Source of the DNA: Ampullaceana balthica
Lineage: Eukaryota > Mollusca > Gastropoda > Lymnaeidae
Direction of reading: 5' to 3'
Assembly: GCA_944989445.1 (NCBI GenBank)
Contig: CALYLW010000540.1
Coordinates: 249,017-313,016 of the forward strand
DNA length: 64,000 nucleotides
Below the pieces are notes generated by a model. It saw only the letters and a program-made list of their open reading frames with translations. It did not search any database and had not been told where the DNA came from. How positions within the stretch are numbered: position 1 is the stretch's first letter; each line of letters opens with the position of its first letter. The position numbers were made by a program, and so were the translations under genes. Shown here in pieces: positions 22,401 through 37,400 of the stretch.

Positions 22401-25400
22401 TTGCCCCACTTTCACTATTTCGTTGCCCCACTTTCAACATTCTGTTGCCCCACTTTCACTATTTCGTTGCCCCACTTTCACTATTTCGTTGCCCCACTTT
22501 CAACATTCTGTTGCCCCACTTTCACTATTTCGTTGCCCCACTTTCAACATTCTGTTGCCCCACTTTCAACATTCTGTTGCCCCACTTTCACTATTTCGTT
22601 GCCCCACTTTCAACATTCTGTTGCCCACTTTCACTATTTCGTTGCCCCACTTTCAACATTCTGTTGCCCCACTTTCACTATTTCGTTGCCCCACTTTCAA
22701 CATTCTGTTGCCCCACTTTCACTATTTCGTTGCCCCACTTTCAACATTCTTGTCCCTCTTCACTCTTCTGTTGCCCCACTTCACTCTTCTGTTGTCCCAC
22801 TTCACTCTTCTGTTGCCCCACTTCACTCTTCTGTTGTCCCACTTCACTCTTCTGTTGTCCCACTTCACTCTTCTGTTGCCCCACTTCACTCTTCTGTTGT
22901 CCCACTTCACTCTTCTGTTGTCCCACTTCACTCTTCTGTTGCCCCACTTCACTCTTCTGTTGTCCCACTTCACTCTTCTGTTGCCCCACTTCACTCTTCT
23001 GTTGTCCCACTTCACTCTTCTGTTGTCCCACTTCACTCTTCTGTTGCCCCACTTCACTCTTCTGTTGTCCCACTTCACTCTTCTGTTGTCCCACTTCACT
23101 CTTCTGTTGCCCCACTTCACTCTTCTGTTGTCCCACTTCACTCTTCTGTTGCCCCACTTCACTCTTCTGTTGTCCCACTTCACTCTTCTGTTGTCCCACT
23201 TCACTCTTCTGTTGCCCCACTTCACTCTTCTGTTGCCCCACTTCACTCTTCTGTTGTCCCACTTCACTCTTCTGTTGCCCCACTTCACTCTTCTGTTGTC
23301 CCACTTCACTCTTCTGTTGTCCCACTTCACTCTTCTGTTGCCCCACTTCACTCTTCTGTTGTCCCACTTCACTCTTCTGTTGCCCCACTTCACTCTTCTG
23401 TTGTCCCACTTCACTCTTCTGTTGCCCCACTTCACTCTTCTGTTGTCCCACTTCACTCTTCTGTTGTCCCACTTCACCACTCCGTTGCACTACTTTTCAT
23501 TTCATTGCCGCCTTCTCTATCCCTTTGCCCCACTTCACTATCCCGTTGCCCCACTTCTCTATCCCCTTGCCCAGCGGCGTACCGTGGGTATGTGCCCCCG
23601 GGGCAGAACCCATCTTGGCCCCCCCCCCGGAAAAATGTTGATGCTATTAAGAAGAAAGCATTTTTATTAGAAAGTTATAATGACACTATATATTTTTAAC
23701 TTAGAAATAAATAGAAGAGCTTTCATTTCTTGATTAAAGTTGAAGTTTTCTACTTTTCTTCGTGGGGACAATCTTTGATAAATCATTGGTATAGTCAGCA
23801 GTGCGATGCTCAATAGCCAAATAGCTATAGATTAGTAAATCCTAGTGTATTCATTATTGATCGTAATCAATTTTTAGTTAACTTAATTTTAGAGAAGCTT
23901 CTCTCACAGCTGGCATTCAAAGTCAGGTAGATTTGCTGGTGTACGAAAATCATATCTATTTTCCTAATTCTGTAACTGCCAAACCTCACAGGAATTTCTG
24001 CAATAATCTCATATTATGAAGAATACAACTTTATTTTCCACTGTTTTTCTACATGATATGGCTTCATACTCGCTTTAATCGCCAATACAATTTCTCTCTT
24101 GTTCTTTGACTGGAAGGTTTAATTAAAATGATATGGTAATCAAATAAAATTTTAGAAAAGTCAAAGCACTCTTTAAGTATTCCATTAGTTTTTCTGTAAG
24201 TAGCCTCATTGTCTTCATAAAGTACATGTTTTTAGATAGCACATAATTCCAGATGTAAAAAATAAAAAATAAAAAATCGATTCTACAAGATGACGGCTGA
24301 CAAATTTGAATCTGCTATAGGTACCAGTGCATCAGCGTCATCTTTTATGCTACTTCAGCCCCTTGGTTTTCAGTTCAGTAGCATTAGTATCAGAAGACAT
24401 TAGATTCATTATGGAGTAAGTTTTGGCATTAGAAAAGTTCACTATTTTAATATGGATCCTTGTTTCTTTTTTTAAACTTTTCCTTGGCTTTCTTTTATTT
24501 TATTTAACTTTATTTAAACATTTTTTCATTATTAAAAGCTAATGAACAATGAGGAATTCGCCGTCCTTCCCCCAACAAAGTGAACCCGGAGCATTTGAAT
24601 GGCTCATGTTTAAAATTGATAGGGTACAGAAATGTTCTCTTCTACAACTGTAGTGGCTGTCAAATTCGAACAATCAATTGAGTTACCAGCAGATGAGTGG
24701 GACGTTCTCATACTACTTAAGTTTTAAGCCTCTTGGTTTTTCAGTTCAGTAGCATAAAATATCAGAGTAATTTATATCCAGTTTGAAGTTTTGGCAGTCG
24801 AAACACTTACATATTTTACGATAGTTCCTTTATTAATTTTCTCAATATTTTATTTCGTTTTTATTTCATTTTAATACAAATTTCCGCTGCTTTTTTTTGA
24901 AACGTTCATTCTTAGCAGCTAATTAACACCGAGGAATTAGCCGCCCCCTATAAAAGTGCCGCCAGGGGCATTTGACTCCATTGCCCCCCTCGCTACGCCA
25001 CCGCCCTTGCCCCCCTCGCTACGCCACCACCCTTGCCCCACTTCACCACTCTGTTGCTCTACTGCACACATTTCAATAATGCACCAACAAAGCTCATCAC
25101 GTCAACAACGGTTTTTCATTGTTCGTACTCCCACACCCATATCCCCACCTTATACCCCAACCGTCCCATTTTTTCATTGTTCGTACTCCCACACCCATTT
25201 CCCCACCTTATACCCCAACCGTCCCATTTTTTCATGGTTCGTACTCCCACACCCATATCCCCACCTTATACCCCAACCGTCCCATTTTTTCATTGTTCGT
25301 ACTCCCACACCCATATCCCCACCTTATACCCCAACCGTCCCATTTTTTCATTGTTCGTACTCCCACACCCATATATCCCCACCTTATACCCCAACCGTCC

Positions 25401-28400
25401 CATTTTTTCATTGTTCGTACTCCCACACCCATATCCCCACCTTATACCCCTACCGTCCCATTTTTTCATTGTTGGTACTCCCACACCCATATATCCCCAC
25501 CTTATACCCCAACAGTCCCATTTTTTTCCTTTGGTCCACCACTATACTCCGCCCACCAAGTTGAAACTTTCGTTATGTTTCCCTTCCTGCTACATCTTCC
25601 AATTACTAGAAATGTTTATAGTGTTCAGTACTTGGATCAAATACTCGTTGGTCTACCTGTCTGCGCATGTTGACAGTTGACGAAAATACATGTTCTGGTA
25701 AAAATGGCATGCCTCGTCTCAAATCTCCATTAAATTGTACCCTCGTCACCTGCTTGATATCAGGGATTTTATGTGACCAATTTATTCCACTAGGTTTGTG
25801 TGTTTGTATCACTGGCGGGATTGTCGTAACGATACAGTGTAGTTTTTTTTTCACAGCTAGTTCTAATATCTCAGATTTTCAGATTTGGCCTAGGTCTAAT
25901 ATCTCAGACTTTGTCTAGATCTAATATTTAAAATTTGGTCTAGTTGTAATATCTCAGATTTGGTCTAGATCTAATATTCCAGATTTTGTCTAGTTCAAAT
26001 ATATCTCATTGGTCTATTTCTAATATCTCAGATTTGTGTAGTTTTAAAATCTCAGACTTAGTCTAGTTGAAATATCTCAGATTTGGCACAGTTTTAAGTG
26101 TTAAGGATGTCAACGCCCATAGTTCTCTTTGGTTTAACACACAATCGACGCCAGCCAACCTGGCCCGATGTGTATCAATAGATTTAAACATGCTGCACAT
26201 CTGTTAGTCGTCCCAAACGTGCCGAACTGTGATAATACTGGGCCATTCATCAACTGAAATGATTTCAAAACATTTCAATCATTTACCATCAGATGATTCC
26301 ACGCGATTGAACTCTCGTATCTTCGGTTCCTGTGACGCAATCCGCGATGATGATCTAACTCATGCATTTTGATGAGTGTGGCGTGTTCCCATTGAGTTGT
26401 TTTAATTTGACCCCGGTTGGACGGACTTGTTCAAGTGAGGCGGTTATCCCCGGGAAGGATTGAAACACTCGGTTGAAAACAAACCATGACCTAAAGGATC
26501 GGGTCTCTACAAATACACACACTCTCCCCCCCCCCTCTCTCTCTCTCATATACACCCACCCAAACTGAGTCATAGTAAGAAATGCCAATTGAGTTAAGAT
26601 ATGACAGTATAAGTTTTCACGGTAAGACAAGAACCCAGTCCACAGCCTCTTGCAGTCGAAATTTAGACAACATCACGTCTAACTTCTATGGGCTGAATAT
26701 GGCAGGTCAACATGATGTGATGAACACGTCAGGTCAACACGGCAGGCGATGTCAATGTATCTGAAACGTGGTAATAAAGTTCCAGGCCTTGGGCTGATCA
26801 TGACCATGGCAGGTCAACCCATTATGTCCCCGTAACTGAAACATATACTAACACAGAACAGAGTTGCAGCCACCTGAAATATGCGGAAGGAACTAGTAAT
26901 TTTAAGTAATGTTCTGTAACCGTCAGCAAATATGGAAACATTTCGACGGTTGGGTTGTGATTGAGAACCCTTGAACTTTACGGCGATAAATTAGGTCATT
27001 GGGTCATCGTATACAGCGAATAGACATAGTGATGCACTTTTAAGGTGACCTGTTGTCTACGAAACCGTCCTGGTCTTTTTGGCGGCACGACACGTCGTCT
27101 GCTGAAGAATCAATGCCATCATTCGATCGTGGGGTTGTCAGATCAGTTCACCGTTTCCCCTCTGAGCCGGGGTCAGGTGTCCTGCCCGCGTGAGCCGTGA
27201 TCGCGTGCCGTGCGTGACGGCGTGTTACGGTTCACATATTTCCAACACTAACATGAGTGCCGATCTCTCAAGTCTTTGTGTCGTCACGGCAGGTGCTGCT
27301 GTAGAGAGCGAACTGACGTCTCTCCCGCCCGCTTTGTTTTTAAATCCCTCTATCGCCATTCGATGTTTACTCATCTGGGGCCCTAGGGAAGTCTAGATCC
27401 TCCCTCCCTCCCTCCCTCCTACCCGCTTTGTTTTTAATACACTCCGTCCTCCACTCGATGCTTACTCAACTGCGGTCCAATTGAATTTTGGGCAGTGGAA
27501 GATCGTATTGTCCCCACCCGATGACCGACTGCCGTTGAACATAATTTGGATCATTTGGACCGAAGGTTGCTTCAAAACGGCGGCCCTCTCCACCCCCGCA
27601 AAAGTTAAAAATAGTTTATAACATGCCCCACAAGTAGTCGCGACTTGCTTTACACGATGGAAGGCTGTGGGTTGTGGGAGGACTTACCGACCCCAGGGTC
27701 AAAGTTCGCGCTCAACACTTGAAACCTAGCTGGGAAATAAAATCTATGACGGCACTGTTAAAAAAAACAACCTTACCAGCCCTTCATCTTCCCCTTAACC
27801 CATGTTAGAACCTATACATTAAACACCAGGTTTAACATGAATATGTGACAAATTCTTTCAGTACAGAGCACTGCACAACTGCCTATGAGATTTGATGCGT
27901 TATATTATAGGCACTGTACTGGCTATCAGATTTAATGCGTTATATTATTATAGGCACTGTACTGCCTATCAGATTTGATGCGTTATATTATAGGCACTGT
28001 ACTGCCTATCAGATGTAATGGTTATATTATAGGCACTGTACTGCCTATCAGATGTAATGGTTATATTATAGGCACTGTACTGGCTATCAGATTTAATGCG
28101 TTATATTATTATAGGCACTGTACTGCCTATCAGATTTGATGCGTTATATTATAGGCACTGTACTGCCTATCAGATGTAATGGTTATATTATAGGCACTGT
28201 ACTGCCTATCAGATGTAATGGTTATATTATAGGCACTGTACTGCCTATCAGATTTGATGGTTATATTATAGGCACTGTACTGCCTATCAGATTTGATGGT
28301 TATATTATAGGCACTGTACTGCCTATCAGATGTAATGGTTATATTATAGGCACTGTACTGCCTATCAGATTTGATGGTTATATTATAGGCACTGTACTGC

Positions 28401-31400
28401 CTATCAGATTTGATGGTTATATTATAGGCACTGTACTGCCTATCAGATTTGATGGTTATATTATAGGCACTGTACTGCCTATCAGATTTGATATTACACG
28501 CGCCACCACTAAGACGCGGAAACCCCATAACCGTTCCCCATTGATTTGTATGACTTTAAATACCAATCTCTGCTACACACCTGGGGCGGGGACTGGGGAC
28601 CCAATCGATGGACTGCATCTGTTCAGACGAGTGTTGTGTTGCTTTTTTCATTCTTGCTAATTGAGATTTTTTGTCAGTGGGCGAGGGGGGGGTGGATAAG
28701 TCACACAGTAAAGCAAATTACTTGACAGCGTTAATGGGGTGAATTATTTACCCCAAGTTGTACATGTAATGATAGATGGTATATTTGAGTTGACGGTGTT
28801 AATGTGATGAATCATTTACCGACAGTTATGATCAATAGTATATTTGTAGTCAATGGGTTGATAGCGGACTTAAAAAAACAGTCGTAGGGTTATAGTGGTT
28901 ATATTGCCTCCCAAGTCACGTGTCCTCTAACGGATGCCATCACGGCGGCAGTATGCGCCGCCCGCACGCTCCATCTAACCCCATGCAATGCACGCGAGTG
29001 GAATGTGCCGATAATAGTGCTAGTATGCAGATATCCCGGTAGACTCGGTGTTTAGTGCAACCGTCCAAAGCATTGGGGGGGGGGCGCACGATTTGCAGTT
29101 CTTGCAATACGCCTCACGTCCACGTTCTTCGGGTCTCCTTTTCTCTCTCTCTCTCTCTCTTCTCTACCTACCAAGCTATAACACCAAGTCACTGAGCTGA
29201 ATGAAAGTTGTGGGTACATTTTTCAAGTTTAATTTCCATTTTTTGTCGTCAATGTTTGAGCTACTATGCCATGTATCCGTCACACAGCTTTAGAAAACTC
29301 CCAAACGCCAGGTTTCCCATTATTTCTAGAAGTTTTAAATCGGTTTATATGGTTCAATCAATAAGTTTAGACCTCGTGTAATGGTGGACTTTCCACAGTT
29401 TTAACAAGTTTATTATTTTTTTAGTCAAAAGGAAATCGTTGCAATATATGAATGACCCCCACCCACCTTCCCGCCCCGTAAACACAATAAGGCAGTCAGC
29501 CCTACAACGGTGTACCTTTACTCAACAAATTGGTTGTGTTCGATATACGGATATTGATCGCACGGATCAATGGATGACAGGGGGGAAATTCACTGATAAA
29601 ATGGCTCTCAAAGAAATAACTTTAATTACATCCTCATTGACTTCATCTAGGTTCGCAGTATCCTAGCGGCGAATCCAAGAAAGTTAGCGGGGAAAATACT
29701 AGACTTGGTCTTTTGTACTTGAACTCAAATCTCTGTAGAGAATCGACTTCTTAGAAAATAAAAAAGCTTTAGAAATGGGGTGATTCTCAAACCTCATTGG
29801 TTTATACCCCACCTAAAACCTCATTGGTTTATACCCCACCTAAAACATCATTGGTTTATACCCCACCTAAAACATCATTGGTTTATACCACACCTAAAAC
29901 TTCATTGGTTTATACCCCACCTAAAACCTCATTGGTTTATACCCCACCTAAAACATCATTGGTTTATACCCCACCTAAAACATCATTGGTTTATACCCCA
30001 CCTAAAACATCATTGGTTACACTTTACACAAAAAACAGTTAATTTTTTTTTAAATTAACGTCAATCAATAACTTTAACCCCGAAAATCGATCGTGAGTAA
30101 CATGTTGAAGAGGTGCGAATATTTTATATATTTTTGGTACATGTTTTTAAAAAATATAAATGTGTTTATAAACCTCCATTTTACTCTTTTGCTCCTTGTT
30201 TTGGTTGATGTCTTCTTAGAAGAAGAACTGCTGCTAAGTTTTGTTTTATTTTCGTACTTCTATTCGTTTTTATTTGTTCGCTGACGAAGGTTTTTTGTCG
30301 ATGTGGTCGTTGTTTTGTGACGTCTTGTGTCAGCCATACTTTTTTAATATTACATCTTTTTTTCTATCCAGTCCCACACCACTTATAAACATATATTTTC
30401 TGCCCCAGCCATGTCCCACGAAATCTTTAGAACAGACACATTGTCCCTCGCGTGGGAGGACACATTAGGAAACTCTGCTTATTATACCCTAGCCTTCACT
30501 TTTTTTTGCCATATGAATAGCCTTCTAGACCACTATCGACCAAGAGACAGATGACTGACAGACTAACATATGACTAGCCCACGTTTGACCAATACATATG
30601 AATAACCCGAAATGGATAGATTGACTAGCCCCAGTAGAGTTACGTGCCACAAGATGATGTGTCTAAGATGCGTACAACAGATGACTAGCCCAAGATTAAC
30701 ATATTGACCATCAGATGACTATAGCCCAAGATTGACATATTGACCATCAGATGACTAGCCCCAGATTGACATGGTGACCAACGGATGACTAGCGCAAGAT
30801 TGACAGGTTCACCAACAGCTCACGATTGACAGATGGCTATATACTATATACCAATGGTGGTGTGCCCGAAATTCAACTAAAATCCACTTATTTATAGCAA
30901 AGTGCCAACACTCCAATGAAACCACAAAAGGGGGGGGTTTGTCTTAGCTGGTTTGATTAAGGAAGTAATATTTTAGTCGCGTGCCGGCTGATGAGGCTCT
31001 TCGTGCCGGCTGATGAGGCTCTTCGTGCCGGCTGATGAGGCTCTGCGTGCCGTAGTTTCGCCATCACTGCTATGCACTCAGCTGGTTGTGTAACCCATCA
31101 GCGGTATTATCCCACTTTGGAGATAGAAACCAGGTGTTTGCTCAGACTATTGAATAGACGTCTTCGGCATATAATACGTATCATTGAAACACGCCATGCA
31201 GATCTGGAGGGTCGGCAGGAATAAAATGTACGGTACTGATTGTGGCGAAAAGGCGGGAGAATGTGGATCCAGATAGCGGTGTGTGATTAAAGAGATACGT
31301 TTGTATTGGTTTCTAGATGAGGTGTGTGTGGGTGGTGGGAGGAGGAGGTGGGTGGTGTTAAATACACCCGCATGCTAGGATGCTTAACACGATTTTCATG

Positions 31401-34400
31401 ACACAAAATCGAATTTCAAGAACTAGAGAGTATACTTATAGTATATATGGTACAAATGTAGAATTGGCTATAAAATACATGTAATATCTATTTGTCAGAT
31501 ATATAAACAGAAATTTCGGTCGGGTATCAGGTTTTTCAGTGGTTCAACTTCACATTGGTAAACTGTTAGAGGTTCTCACCGTTTGAAATCCAACCACCAC
31601 CTACACATCATGTTTGAGTTGCTAACCACCGCCACATATTTCAAAGCATTCATTGGTTGTTCAAATGAAAATCTTTAAAACATCGGCCAATGTAACCACG
31701 GGGCCATATTCTCAGTCCTTGGTGCATTGAGAGAATTGTCGAGAAATCTGGGCTTGTCGCCTGAGAAGGATGATTTAATGAAGATTTGAAAGGCTGTGAA
31801 ATACGCAAAGATTATTTAGAGAGTTGTTTTTGCTATGAAATAGAGAGTCAATGATAGTTAGGTTAATTGTGATCACTTGGCGAGTAACTTGGTCGTCTGT
31901 TGTCTTTTGTCAAGAGTCGTTTCCCGGGAGTCGGGCCTTGATTTTGGGAATCTATTGTTTGCATTATTGGGATTTTCCTCGTGGCCCGTGAAACACAGAG
32001 ACTCCCAACTCAGCCCAGGCTTCCCATCGTGGTATATGAGGTTTCTTTTCATCCCACTATACGCTTGCCAACTGTGATCGGTCGACCCCATCATCGAGGG
32101 TAATTCGTCATGCTTACTTGCACATACTCGTTTAGGTGAGTTATATATATCGATATTAAGTTTGGGGCCCTTAAATCATTATGGGCCCCTGGCTTTAGCC
32201 CATTCAGCACCCCCCCCCCTTGAATCCGCAATACAGTTTTAGTAAAGAACTGCGTAACTTTTTAGCTGATCTAATATTTAGCACATCTTTTTGGTCATGT
32301 GACAGGATTATAAAGGTCAGGCATGGAACAGATCTGTTAGTGGTGACAGGATATCAACTCGTGTCGGACCGTGAGTCTTTGGTACCGTTATTCATTCATG
32401 TCACAGTGACCCGTGCACAGTGACGTCATAAGTCATACCTAGGCGTGTCAGTTACCTTGAATCATTGGCGTGATTTAGGTCAACGAGAACCGTGTGAGTG
32501 ACGTCACTGTTGATAACGCCGTAGTGGCTCTCTTCTCCATACCAGCACGTGACTGTCAAACTGGTTTCCTGTGTTCAGCTTTACCACGGGACTACACATA
32601 TGCTACACGTATACTACACATATGCTACACGTATACTACACAGATGCCACACGTATACTACACGTATACTATACAGATGCTACACTATGCTACACATATG
32701 CTACACTATACTATACATATGCTACACGTATATACACTACATATATGCTACGCCTATGCTACACATATGCTACACATATGCTACACCTATACTACACATA
32801 TGCTACACATATACTACACATATGCTACACCTATACTACACATATGCTACACCTATACTACACATATTTCAAATACGTTGCATCTGAACTACACATATGT
32901 CATATGCTACACGTATACTGACGTATACTCCACATATGCTTCATATAGGCTACGTCAAAATAGTTTATGACCGGAGACCTCTTCAGTAACACCGACTTGT
33001 CACGCCAATAGGATACCCTATAGTGAAAAAATATATATGTCATAGTAACGTTCCAAGGATAAGCAAGGGATATATATGTCTCGTCCGTATGATAAGCCTC
33101 CATGTCTCGTCCATAGGATCAGCAAGAAATATATATTGTCTCGTTGGAAACTAGTGATAATTAGATGGGTTCCATGCCGTGACGGCATCAACCTCACGTT
33201 TGTAATGCCACTCATAGATCTCATAGGTACTTGAGAACCCCTGGTCTGTAAACACATGCAACGATTTCAACTAATTTCCCGCCGAACTCGTTGTGCATTA
33301 GTACTGGGAGCCGTGTGACCTTGTGGGTGGGTCACGGCAACCGTCGGTGGATTATAATAGTTGAATGGTATAACAGCGTCAGACCTACTCATGACGTCAG
33401 TGGGACACGATAGAAGGTTGTGTGTAAGATGTCATCATCTGAATGACCACATGGCGCTAGGTGGAACTTGGGATCTCATTGACTGTAACCTCTGACCTCC
33501 AATCAAATGGTTCAAAGCCGAGCAGCGACTATTCACACTTATTCGTGGCTCAAAAGACTACAGTACCTCCCCTGTCTGTCATTATATGCATTGGCGTAGG
33601 GAAGGGGGGGCAAGGGGGACATTTGCCCCCCCCCCTACATTTGAGAAAAAAAATGTCTTAAAATGTCATAAAGTTGTTAAAAATAAAACTGAACTAAATT
33701 TCCTGAAATTTTATAACATGGACGACAGTTTACATTTACCAAACATAAAAAAGAATTATATCTGCAAGTATAACTGATTACATTACTGATTGTTCTAAAT
33801 ATTTCAGTTGTTTAAACAATTTCTGTAACATTTTCAGCAAAAATCCTCAAGCTTTTATATTTATGTGACCATCTAGTTTCACATAGCAAAGGAACATTTA
33901 GAATAAGTTTTCTTTGCTGATTACTTTCTTGGAAAAACACTATAATTGACTTAATTGTTCCTATTGTGTTTCGTACAACATTCACATTATTTAAATCGTT
34001 CACAACAAGATTTAGTTTATGTGAACTGCAATGTACAAATGCTGCTTTTGGGTATTTTTTCGAATTATTGTTTGGACTCCTCCTTCTTTACCTGCCATTG
34101 TAGAACATTCGTAGCATCCTTGACCAACAAGCTTTGTCATATTTAATAAAAATTCTAATGAATTAGTAATGATGGTGTTGGTTAAACCTTCAGTTGTTCT
34201 ATTGACAATTGGAATATATCCCATGAATTCTTCTGTGACCATCATTTTCCCATTTTGTTCTTTGACAAATCTAAAACCACGTGACATCTGCTCAATGCCT
34301 GAAATGTCATTTGTCTCGTCGGCAAGTATAGAAAATGCAACTGAATTATTTGCTTCACGAACAATGTCTTCACGCAAGAGAGACCCACAAATTTCGATTA

Positions 34401-37400
34401 TAGTGTTTTGCGTAGTTGCCGAGATACACTCAGCGGTTACCCGTCAAAACGGCCCCGACATAACGGCCCCGGTCAAAACGGCCCCAGACAAATTGTTAAC
34501 ATTTTTTAACAAAAACATTAATTTTTTTTTGCATTTTAAGCTTTCGTCAACTTTTTCACCCTTAAAAAAAGTGGTAAAATTGTAAAATTATTTCTTGTGA
34601 TGTTATTATATTGTTTCTTGTCAACAAACAACCGTTATTGGTACCATTTCGCGTAAAGGCTATTAAATTCACTTTTGTGGTGTTATTATTATTGTTTATT
34701 GTTAGCTAAACCTGACACTGAATAGGTGAGTAAAAATACGAATATATTTGATTGTAAATTTTACTATTAGTCCATCTATTAGTCCAGGGCCGTTTTGTCG
34801 GAGCCGTTTTGTCCGGGGCCGTTTTGTTGGTGAACCATACTCAGCACTACAAGAACCAATTGACAAATGATTACCAAGAACTTCATCTCCAGATTCAACA
34901 CGAAACTCTAACAGTTCATACAAATTACCAGAATTTGATTCTGTTCCACGAAGTGCTAAAACATGCATGCAGCAAAATAGGATTGTAGAAATGATGGGAC
35001 CCAGTTTGTTGCCATTTTCTTGAATTTGTCTTCTAAATGATGAGTCCAACTGCTCATCTATAGAAACTGCTTTGGCTTCCAATAAAGCAAATAAAATTGC
35101 TTGCATCTTCATGAGAGCCTTTGTGCCATAATGTGCTTTGCAGGTTGCTACGTGCATCTTCGTTGAAATCTTTATATTTTGTACATGGTTTGATGACAAA
35201 TACCCACTGAACTCATAGAATTACTTTTTGCAGATACAACACGCAATATTTGCAAAAGGCACCTATTAACATTTGTGAGTATACAAGCCACGGTGAATAG
35301 TCTGATAACCATGCATATCTAAAAACTAAAAACTCTGTTTCCCTCACTGTCAGCTCTAAAATCATAATTTTTATCAAGGGTCCGACAATCACGAATCAGC
35401 TGCAATTTCAACTTATTTGAAAGGTCGTATGTCCAGACATATCTTCCAATATCCAATTTAGGAAATGAATAAGTGTCAGCGACAATCAAATTAGGAACAG
35501 TTGCTTCAGTTGTGTCTGGCTGTTGAACGTGTACTGTTGTCCTCAATGCCAATGATAAGTCAGATGCTGCAGACGCCCCCAAAATCTTCTAATAACGGCA
35601 TTTCGGAATCCCGCGATCGGTCTACTTTTCAATTTTTTTTAGCCTGTAAAATTTTTTCTGATATCCATCCTTGGTAATCCTGCAGTTTCTACACGTATAT
35701 TATTTCACAGCAAAATTCAATTTTCTCGTGAGAAATTTAGTTTTTAATTTACTAAATGCATTAATAAACTGTTGTATTTTAGCTATTACAGCACTAATTT
35801 GTAAGGCTTTTTTCGACCCTTATTTTATACTGAACTTGAATTTAATTGAAAATTGTACCTGTATGGCATTGTCAGTTAAAATAAAAAAGTGGTCCCCCCC
35901 CCTGGAAAAATTCCTAGCGACGCCCATGATTATAAGTAACCCATCCACCTCGTCTGTCACATAAACCATCTATCGCTATCGCTTGTCTATCATGTAAACC
36001 ATTTATCACTGGTCTGTCCCGTATCCCATCTATCGCTTGTCTGTCCCGTACCCCATCTATCGCTTGTCTGTCCCGCACCCCATCTATCGCTTGTCTGTCC
36101 CGTACCCCATCTATCGCTTGTCTGTCCCGCACCCCATCTATCGCTTGTCTGTCCCGTACCCCATCTATCGCTTGTCTGTCCCGCACCCTATCTATCGCTT
36201 GTCTGTCCCGTACCCCATCTATCGCTTGTCTGTCCCGTACCCCATCCACCGTCTGTCTGCCATCTTGTACCCCATCAATCATCTGTCACATGGCTAGTAC
36301 AGTATAGCTAGGAAGCTCATGTTGTCTTCATAATTGATCTTGATTAGCCGTGTATCGGTTTCCATCACATCCTCGACATGCACCAGACTGCCCTAACATC
36401 ACAGAAAGTAATAGTGTACATGGATCACTCCACATGCGAACGTCCACAACAGCTGTTTGGGTTGATAAGAGAGCCACCCGTCACAATCTGCTTGACAAAA
36501 CAATCCCATGGGTCATGTGATACAACGGCCATACTACACCAGCCATAGAAGCGAGCCAAAGAGGCGTGTTGAGCCCAAGAGGCGGTGTATGAGGCCGTCA
36601 TAGTAGAGATGTCCAGGGCAGTAAAATTGAACTGTTTAATTTGTAGGACCAAAGAAATTAAGACAGTAGACTAAATATCTGCTATAAATGGAAGGTATAA
36701 ATGGTTGAGAAGATTCATGGTTCAATTCTCTCTAGGGACAAAGAGTGTGTCTTATTTGTTGTCTTTATGCATATGATATCCAACATTGAATGCTATGTTT
36801 TAATCACAATTACATTGTTTACACAAATAGACGCGAATCTTCGGATAACAAATGGTTGTAAAAGATTGAACGCTTATAGTTTGGGGCTTGAATCTCTTTG
36901 GGTGACACGTTTCTTTCTCTTTTTGATGTATGAGGGTGGGAGGGATTGAAAGAAAGAATGGGAAGGATGGAAGACATGTATTGGATGGATATAAGGAATG
37001 GAATGGATGGATATAAGAAAGGGATTGGATGGATTAAGGAATGGATTGGATAGATGTAAGGAATGGATTGGATGGATGTAAGGAATGGATGGAAGAGATT
37101 GATTGAATAGAATCCTGACAACATCCCTTAGTAGTGATAACTCAAACGTGAACGTAGATTGAGGGTTATGGCCCATGGCATTGTGCTCCAAAGTTATTGG
37201 TAACAAACCTGATGATTTGAGTGTCATTGGATGGTGTTGGGGTGATTGGGTGCTGTGTGTGTGGGGGTGATTGGGTGCTGTGTGTGTGGGGGTGATTGGG
37301 TGCTGTGTGTGTGGGGGTGATTGGGTGCTGTGTGGGTGATTGGGTGCTGTGTGTGTTGGGGTGATTGGGTGCTGTGTGTGTTGGGGTCATTGGGTGCTGT

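Larger units (their letters stand above)
33589..35928. mobile_element. hAT element with decayed transposase
   Basis: Left end CATTGGCGTAGGGAAGGGG and right end (reverse complement) CATGGGCGTCGCTAGG, flanked by 8-bp duplications ATTATATG (33581-33588) and ATTATAAG (35929-35936), which differ by one base. It codes on the minus strand for pieces of a ZMYM1-like hAT transposase and is interrupted by a MITE at 34435-34836. End sequence and duplication length place it with the hAT copies at 9572 and 23572. Confidence 0.88.

Noticed and set aside
22320..23570. CRISPR-like regular repeats
   Set aside because: Units are directly adjacent without unique spacers and the genome is eukaryotic; this is a minisatellite. 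The same applies to the other arrays.
22186..23699. Several overlapping open frames of 450-500 codons on the plus strand and about 250 on the minus strand
   Set aside because: They are produced by the 21/22-bp minisatellite; all frames stay open because the unit lacks stops and is a multiple of three. No splice or start context.
25033..25680. Open frames of about 200 codons rich in [10 protein letters not shown]
   Set aside because: Translation of the 58-60 bp minisatellite.
30979..31054. Three CTGATGAG motifs, as in hammerhead ribozyme cores
   Set aside because: The matching GAAA core is missing on the same strand at the right distance, and flanking stems do not form; it is a simple 22-bp triplicate.
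32494..32970. Open frames of up to 158 codons rich in Tyr-Thr-His
   Set aside because: Translation of the ACACATATGC repeat.
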